Positions 58,082 to 64,000 of a DNA stretch of 64,000 nucleotides are shown here, one piece after another; within the stretch, counting starts at the first letter, position 1; every line of letters begins with the position of its first letter. The stretch is from NCBI GenBank assembly GCA_947685225.1, contig CANTUV010000037.1:31081001-31145000 (forward strand), written 5' to 3'. The notes beneath the pieces are model-generated. The model ran no database searches. It was not told where the DNA came from and saw only the letters and a program-made list of their open reading frames with translations. The translations under genes and the position numbers were made by a program. The DNA comes from Garcia nutans. Taxonomy: Eukaryota; Streptophyta; Magnoliopsida; Malpighiales; Euphorbiaceae.

Positions 58082-58457
58082 TGTAAAACCCTTGATTTTT
58101 AAGGAAATTGGAGTCTAGGGGTAAAATGGTAATTTTACCTTCAATTCATATTCGAGTGCATTTTATAATGTTTGCTGCTTGTTTTCATAATGTGAGTGTT
58201 GAGATATTTGTTTTGAGTTTAATGTTGTATTTTTTGCTTCGGGGGGGTATTTTGGTCATTTTGGCGGTCGAAAAATTTTCGGCTTTCGTTTTGTTGTTTT
58301 TGATGTCATTTTGATGACCGTGATGCCATTACGATTATTTTAAGTATAATTTTGCTAGGGGTTGTGTTTTGAAAATTTTTCGGGTATTTATTAATTTTTA
58401 ATTAAAATGGTTGTGTTTCGGGAATTTTTAGGGAATTTATTAATTTTTAATTAAAAT
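58082..58457 (+). mobile_element. LTR of element G, 5' fragment (plus orientation)
   Basis: Starts TGTAAAACCCTTG and matches the reverse complement of about 16770-17155. It breaks off in the AATTTTTAATTAAAAT region, before the TATA found in the minus-strand copy, and continues as a duplicated internal segment. The small ORF at 58108 lies in this LTR and is not a gene. Confidence 0.75.
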
Positions 58458-58889
58458 AGTGTAGTTTATTAATAGTCTTGATATAGCACCATATGTATGC
58501 ATATCATTACTTCATTATTATATCATTATATGTATATGTGTTTTGTCTGGTATTATTTATGATAGTTTGCTATTATATTGGTTATTGGAAGAGTTTTTTA
58601 GTGTAGTTTATTAATAGTCTTGATATAGCACCATATGTATGCATATCATTACTTCATTATTATATCATTATATGTATATGTGTTTTGTCTGGTATTATTT
58701 ATGATAGTTTGCTATTATATTGGTTATTGGAAGAGTTTTTTTGAATAATCTTGGTTTGTTGAGATATCTTGGTTTGTTGATATCGGATGTTATTCTTGAA
58801 TAAGACTGGATTGTTGGTAGAATGATGAGTATAATATGGATAAGTGTTATATTAGTAATGATTTTGGTTGATTTGGGTTTGACTTGAAC
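58458..58889 (+). repeat. Segment S in two tandem copies plus further G internal sequence
   Basis: A 142-bp segment beginning AGTGTAGTTTATTAATAG occurs at 58458-58599 and 58600-58741, and once more in its normal place at 57451-57593. The second tandem copy continues through ATCTTGGTTTGTTGAGATAT (a short internal duplication that 57600 lacks but 17640 has) to GACTTGAAC at 58889. There the sequence switches to gag coding DNA of H on the opposite strand. Confidence 0.8.
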
Positions 58890-60389
58890 TGGCTGCACTG
58901 CTCTAGCATTCTGACCTTGATTGTTTTGCTGGTTTCCTTTGTTTGCAGCACCATAACCACGGCCTTGCTGATACTGATATCCCTGATAACCTCGGCCCTG
59001 TTGGCCCTGATATCCTCGGCCCTGTTGGCCATAGAAACCTCGGCCCTGCTGGCCATTACCTCGACCTCCTTGATAGCCTCGGCCGCCATAGTTACCTCGT
59101 CCACCATATCCTCTTCCATTGCCATTTCCGTTCTGATTATGTCCATAGTACCCCTGATTGCCTACTTGCCTTTGTGTTTGTTGTCCAGCTTGATTCTGAT
59201 TCCTTCTAGAATTAGGACAATCCTTCACTTGATGATCTTTCTGACCACAGCTCAGGCATGCACCAATCATTTTCCAACACTCACCTCCATGTCGGTTACC
59301 ACAAAAATCACAAATAGGAGCTTTGTGCCCCTGCTGTTGATGTTGAAATCGGCCTCCTCCATTGCTACCTCTGTGGCCTTGATACTGCCCCTGATAGTTC
59401 ATTTGATCATTAGGCCTATTTCTCTTCCTGCTAGGCTCAGCCATATCAGTTTTTCTATCAGGTTTTCTTCTGTTTTCCATACCAATAGCTGCATTGACTG
59501 CCAGATGAAGCTCCTTGTAGTTATGGCTAGCAATCACATCATAATACCTGTCATCCAACCCCTCAACAAATCGTTCCGTCATAACTTCCTCTTCTTGCAG
59601 CAAGTGTGTAGCATAGGGTTTCAACTCCTGGAATTTCTCCCAGTATTCAGCAACAGTCTTGCTTCCCTGTTTGAGCATCTCAAAGTCTCTAGCCTTGGCC
59701 TTCAAAATATTCTTAGGTAGGAAGGTTTGTGTGAATCTCAGCTTGAAGTCCTCCCAGGTATGTACTCGATCAACTATCTGGCTATCAAACCAAACCGTAG
59801 CAGCCTTTTTCATTTGGTGACCTGCCAACTCAATAGATCTTTCTTCTGAACAATGCAAGGCGTTACATATTCTCTTGACCTCATCAATAAACAACATTGG
59901 GTCTTCTGTCGCAACATTTGAAAACTCTGGTGGGTCAACCCTGATAAACTCATGTAGTTTAACATATCCTGGCACTCCCGCCTGTGGTGCGTTGTCCTGC
60001 CCATTGTTCTGCCCCATATTCTGGACAAGTTGGGTAAATCCAGCTGCAAGTGCTCCCATAGTCTGACTGAAGGTTGCCATGGTGGCCATGAATTGCTCCT
60101 GACTCACTGGAGCTGCTGTTGTACCCTCAGGTACAGGCTCATTCCTTGGAGTTGGTGGTGGATCTCTGACATCATCCTCCGGTATGTCCTCAAAGTTTTC
60201 ATTATTGGATGGTAGATCTTGGTTCTGCTGACCCTGTCCACCCCTGTCCACCACTCTGCGTGGTCTTCCTCGCCCCCTAGGCAAAGGTTGCTCCCGAACA
60301 CTTCCAATTGGATCCTCTCCACTGTTCCTTGCCCCTTGGGCATTACTAGCTTCGCCAGTTAAAAGAAGATGTGTGCCTCTACGAGACAT
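58890..60389 (-). pseudogene. Element H gag (gag-only, TR-GAG-like), 3' end lost by inverted fusion
   Basis: The start chosen at 60389 (MSRRGTHLL) follows a CATATCAG acceptor-like site. The open frame extends upstream to 60476, but that part overlaps the noncoding leader shared with G. In the 593-residue frame the Retrotrans_gag core is at about 180-340 (FIDEVKRIC, TVAEYWEKFQEL, RFVEGLDDRYYDV). A Cys cluster and CCHC knuckle (CLSCGQKDHQVKDC) lie at about 389-421 and an RGG/GYQGGRG-rich tail at about 443-508. At 58890 the frame runs into reverse-complemented G noncoding DNA and ends at 58695 with unrelated residues. No protease or polymerase follows. Gag-only elements of this kind (TR-GAG) are known in plants; truncation of a larger element is the alternative. 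Confidence 0.8.
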
Positions 60390-60488
60390 TGCACCTGATA
60401 TGGAGGGCAATTTGATTAATGTTGAAAGAAAACAAGAAAAACTTAAGAATACCCTAATGATTTCTGGATAACACAAATATCAAAACCG

Positions 60489-60501
60489 GGCTCTGATACC
60501 A
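60489..60501 (-). other. Primer binding site, element H
   Basis: On the minus strand TGGTATCAGAGCC, complementary to initiator tRNA-Met, lies four bases from the LTR end at 60506. Confidence 0.85.
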
Positions 60502-61152
60502 CTTTTGTCACGACCCAACTAGGGACCGTGACCGGCGTACAGTTACACTTACGTGTAACTATACAAGCCTAAGATAACAATAGTTAGATCATGCCTTAAA
60601 AGGAAAATAGTGTAAGTTATGCTCATAAATTCAACTATTAGTCTAAAGCAATATATAAAGTGTTCCAATTATTCAATGCCAAAACAATACCGTCTAACTG
60701 AAAATGGTCAAATGTTTAAATCTCATTATTACAAGGAAACGGGTTCAGACACAGTCTGCCCTTAGGTTATCCAGAAATCTATAAAGGAAGAAACATCTCC
60801 ACTAACCTACTAGCTTTAGGATTCCAAAGAACGAAAGAATGGAAATAAACAACTGATGCTACCAGTGGACCTCAACCTGCAAAATCAGTCTATAGGGGTG
60901 TGAGCGTTATATATATAGGCGCTCAGTAAGTTCATGTGAGGCAGAGAAACACAACTATATAAGCAGTTTATAAATATCAAGTAACTCAAATACAATTAAT
61001 TCAATCAAGGTGGTATGTCGGGGTCTACCAATATCAATAATTCATCCTCCCTTATTCCTCCTCAATAACAGTTACAGTATCAGTAATAATTAACAATAAC
61101 AATCCACCCTTATAACAACCTCAGTATCAATATCAGTACAGTGGAGGTTTTT

Positions 61153-61900
61153 AACCTCATAAACAAATGCAATAACAGTTACAGTATTTCCGCAATTGAT
61201 CCTCCGTCCCCGTATGACATACCACCACACAACACAAGAAAAGTTTCAACAACATAATATTCACAATATTAGCATTCACAAGCACGTTCCTCTGTCTCCC
61301 AAACATTCATATAAAGGCTCGGGTATTGAAGGAATATAATACCAAAGAGAAAGAATAGTATATAAGAAGGGCTTAATATATATATATATATACATTTGTT
61401 AGTCAAACATCAGCACATCACAAACAAACAATCACACCCATGAACTTACCTGATATGCAGACTTATTGAGATAAGCAAACTCCTCGATCCTATTGATCCC
61501 GAGGACCGACCTGATTATCACCTAAGTATACGATTCAACAATATCATTCATCAGAATCCGTCTCACTCACATGAAGTGTAATGTATGCCATGAATAACAG
61601 TCAATCGAGTATTATTCAATAAAATGACCATTTTACCCCTAATGCATTTTCCTAACCAATTGACCATTTAATCAACCATCATACAAACTCATGATTTAAT
61701 TTAAAATTGCAGACCATACTCATGCAAAAACATTCACCCCTAAGTCTTATGTAAACGTAGCAAAGTGTTTCCAAAAGCGAAACTTAGTTTTTTTTTCCCA
61801 CAATATCGATGTATCTAGTGAAATAAGGGTAATTTTGGAAATTTCATATAAATTAATCCTGCTGTTTAAAAATTTTGGAAAAATTCCAGAAGGTCCCTCA
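61153..61900 (-). repeat. Left arm of large inverted repeat
   Basis: Reverse-complementary to 63255-64000 with only scattered mismatches (for example one C/T difference near 61755). It is part of the H LTR. Confidence 0.9.
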
Positions 61901-62755
61901 CCCTTCCAGAGACCCCCCGTACAAAATTTCAGGTCCATACAAAATGATTTAGTCCCCCAAAATCGATTTGCGATATACTGCCCGATCCATAACTACTAAA
62001 ATGGGCAGTAGGATACATATGCATAAATACATACACAACATTATATAAAAATTCCCCAAATATTTTTAACATTAAATTTGCTTCATAAAATACAACATAG
62101 CCAATTTTTGTAAATATCCAGTACGTAAAAAGCCCTCAAACAATTAACCCAACATGGACTGACCAGTAGATCCATTCTGTTAGTGACCAGGTCTATGATT
62201 TATTTACTCAACAAATATTATGATTCTGGATCTAAAAAAATTACCATATGTAAATAACATTTGAATACAGAACATACTAAAATTTCAGACTTATACCCAT
62301 CACCTACGATTTATAAAAATTCATCAAAGTTTCTGGAATTTTCAGTAATTCCAGACAGCAAATTATACCAATTCAAAATTTAATTAAAAATAAAATACGA
62401 ATCCTAAAAATATAAAATAAATATACAGGCATCCCTTAGAAACCCTAGAAAAAGATACAATAAATTTTAGGCGTGATCTATTACTGTAAGTATGTTAATT
62501 AAATCAAAAACCGTTAAATCTATCAAAAACACTTACAGATTTTTCCCATTTTGAAAATTAATTAAAAATAGAAAATAAATTTAAATCCGATGTAAAATAT
62601 GTTTTATCAGACCTAAAAACACCCTAGAATGTGATTGTGGAAAAAGATCGAATTAGAATTGAAGAGAAATAAATGAAAAACCTCAAAAATGAAAGAAACG
62701 TTGAAAACTGAATCTGGAGCCAGGCAAAACGGCAGGCCGAGAACCAGTGGCCACA

Positions 62756-62842
62756 CGTCGAACGACGCACGCAGCACGCCGAACGACAGGAGGCTTCGCT
62801 CGCGTGGCTCGCCGAACGACCGATGCTCACTCGCCGAACGAC
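62756..62842. repeat. CGCCGAACGAC word repeated four times in GC-rich leader
   Basis: CGTCGAACGAC at 62756-62766 and CGCCGAACGAC at 62777-62787, 62810-62820 and 62832-62842. The surrounding 150 bp is the most GC- and CpG-rich DNA in this part of the window and lies just downstream (minus strand) of the TATA box. Confidence 0.75.
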
Positions 62843-62963
62843 AATGGCTTCCTCGGGCGGCTGGATCAAAACGACGGTGCTACGAATTCTGCTCTAAAAT
62901 TCTCTTAAATTGAATACCCGATTTTGTGAGTGTCTCCAACTCTAAACCTAGCTGATTAGGGTC

Positions 62964-62971
62964 TATTTATA
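62964..62971 (-). promoter_or_regulatory. TATA box of H LTR
   Basis: TATAAATA on the minus strand, in the context TTATGTTATAAATAGACC, would start transcription near 62935 towards gag. It is assigned by motif and position only. Confidence 0.5.
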
Positions 62972-63254
62972 ACATAAACTCTTCCTAAAATTGTGTTTTA
63001 ACCCCACTTCAATTTATTTTATTTAAATTAACCTCAAATATCAATTTAACCATTAAAAATCACCCCCTCAAACTTAAAACTCACAATTAAATCCCTCTTC
63101 ACTAAATTTAACACAAAATAGATTTCAGTATTTATTTTTAAAATAAAAAAATTATTTTTATTCCATTTAAAAATAGAAAATGGAAAATAGTGTATAAAGA
63201 ATTTAGTTAGAATATTTTCTATCACCTAAATTAGTTGAATTTTTAACAAACTCA

Positions 63255-64000
63255 TGAGGGACCTTCTGGAATTTTTCCAAAATTTTTAAACAGCAGGATT
63301 AATTTATATGAAATTTCCAAAATTACCCTTATTTCACTAGATACATCGATATTGTGGAAAAAAAAAACTAAGTTTCGCTTTTGGAAACACTTTGCTACAT
63401 TTACGTAAGACTTAGGGGTGAATGTTTTTGCATGAGTATGGTCTGCAATTTTAAATTAAATCATGAGTTTGTATGATGGTTGATTAAATGGTCAATTGGT
63501 TAGGAAAACGCATTAGGGGTAAAATGGTCATTTTATTGAATAATACTCGATTGACTGTTATTCATGGCATACATTACACTTCATGTGAGTGAGACGGATT
63601 CTGATGAATGATATTGTTGAATCGTATACTTAGGTGATAATCAGGTCGGTCCTCGGGATCAATAGGATCGAGGAGTTTGCTTATCTCAATAAGTCTGCAT
63701 ATCAGGTAAGTTCATGGGTGTGATTGTTTGTTTGTGATGTGCTGATGTTTGACTAACAAATGTATATATATATATATTAAGCCCTTCTTATATACTATTC
63801 TTTCTCTTTGGTATTATATTCCTTCAATACCCGAGCCTTTATATGAATGTTTGGGAGACAGAGGAACGTGCTTGTGAATGCTAATATTATGAATATTATG
63901 TTGTTGAAACTTTTCTTGTGTTATGTGGTGGTATGTCATACGGGGACGGAGGATCAATTGCGGAAATACTGTAACTGTTATTGCATTTGTTTATGAGGTT
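63255..64000 (+). mobile_element. Right arm of inverted repeat: second H-type LTR copy, plus orientation, cut by window end
   Basis: Begins abruptly inside the LTR (TGAGGGACCTTCTGG) and runs to the edge. It carries the same GTAAGT donor after CATATCAG (about 63700-63710) and the CCTCG...CGAGG region. The sequence between the arms (61901-63254) is the remainder of the first LTR and unassigned AT-rich DNA. Confidence 0.85.

Larger units (their letters stand above)
60506..63254 (-). mobile_element. LTR region of element H (minus strand), outer end uncertain
   Basis: The LTR 3' terminus next to the PBS reads TGTCACGACCC on the plus strand. Proceeding outward on the minus strand in reverse are a GTAAGT donor after CATATCAG (61449-61444), a hairpin-like CCTCG...CGAGG (about 61474-61506), a GC-rich patch with four CGNCGAACGAC words (62756-62842) and a TATA box (TATAAATA, 62971-62964). 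I could not fix the LTR start. The 748 bp at 61153-61900 recur inverted at 63255-64000. The short ORFs around 62624-62913 come from the GC-rich leader. Confidence 0.65.

Noticed and set aside
58884..59720. 278-codon ORF on the plus strand
   Set aside because: Antisense shadow of the H gag Gly/Arg-rich region; composition is dictated by the opposite-strand codons.
62624..62913. Overlapping small ORFs on both strands of the GC-rich patch
   Set aside because: They coincide with the LTR leader repeats and show no family motif; low stop frequency follows from high GC.

Overview
This window is nuclear DNA of a flowering plant and is almost wholly transposable elements. The evidence is Ty3/gypsy chromovirus-type gag-pol with a C-terminal chromodomain, long AT-rich TG...CA LTRs, primer binding sites matching the 3' end of initiator tRNA-Met, and a CACTA (En/Spm) transposase relic with GT-AG introns. 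No host gene, tRNA, rRNA, CRISPR array or bacterial feature was recognised. The species cannot be named from the sequence; pericentromeric or heterochromatic DNA is likely.

Layout. (1) 1-15160: a decayed CACTA transposase on the minus strand, cut into pieces by three LTR insertions: an LTR running off the left edge (1-819), a solo LTR with TSD CGTTA (1071-4158), and element A (4815-14799, TSD AAGTT), a complete but mutated Tekay/Del-like element. (2) 15165-27530: AT-rich repeats; a minus-strand remnant 'G' (16441-17993) fused head-on to a 5'-truncated Tekay-like element 'C' (17994-23006); partial LTRs E (23007-25255) and J (26405-27530) on the minus strand. (3) 27531-57410: LTR fragment F fused to non-autonomous family B (LTR, 3.6 kb without coding capacity, LTR). 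The right B LTR is split by tandem array D (39453-56871, minus strand: LTR-gag/pol-LTR-gag/pol-LTR) with one TSD (TTGAT) around the whole array. (4) 57411-64000: rearranged G/H-family pieces, a gag-only element 'H' on the minus strand, and LTR sequence forming a large inverted repeat that runs off the right edge.

How the pieces relate. A, C and D are one Tekay-like family in different states of decay. B shares their primer binding site, polypurine tract, pre-PPT hairpin and LTR landmarks but has no genes, so it probably borrows their proteins. Insertion order follows from the TSDs: CACTA first, then K, L and A; B first, then D, which is the youngest because its LTRs differ mainly at a few single bases and in a CAA microsatellite.

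Most interesting signals. Several LTRs carry a conserved 84-88 bp candidate mini-exon between a TTAG/TTTAG acceptor and a GTAAGT donor, with a further donor upstream and an acceptor just before the gag ATG. Downstream of the mini-exon all LTR types except G/H carry a two-hairpin module whose stems covary between families. A second covarying hairpin sits just before the PPT. CpG-rich GACACGGCC arrays lie in the predicted first intron. Five of seven in-frame stops in the gag-pol copies are CAG-to-TAG, as expected from CHG cytosine methylation.
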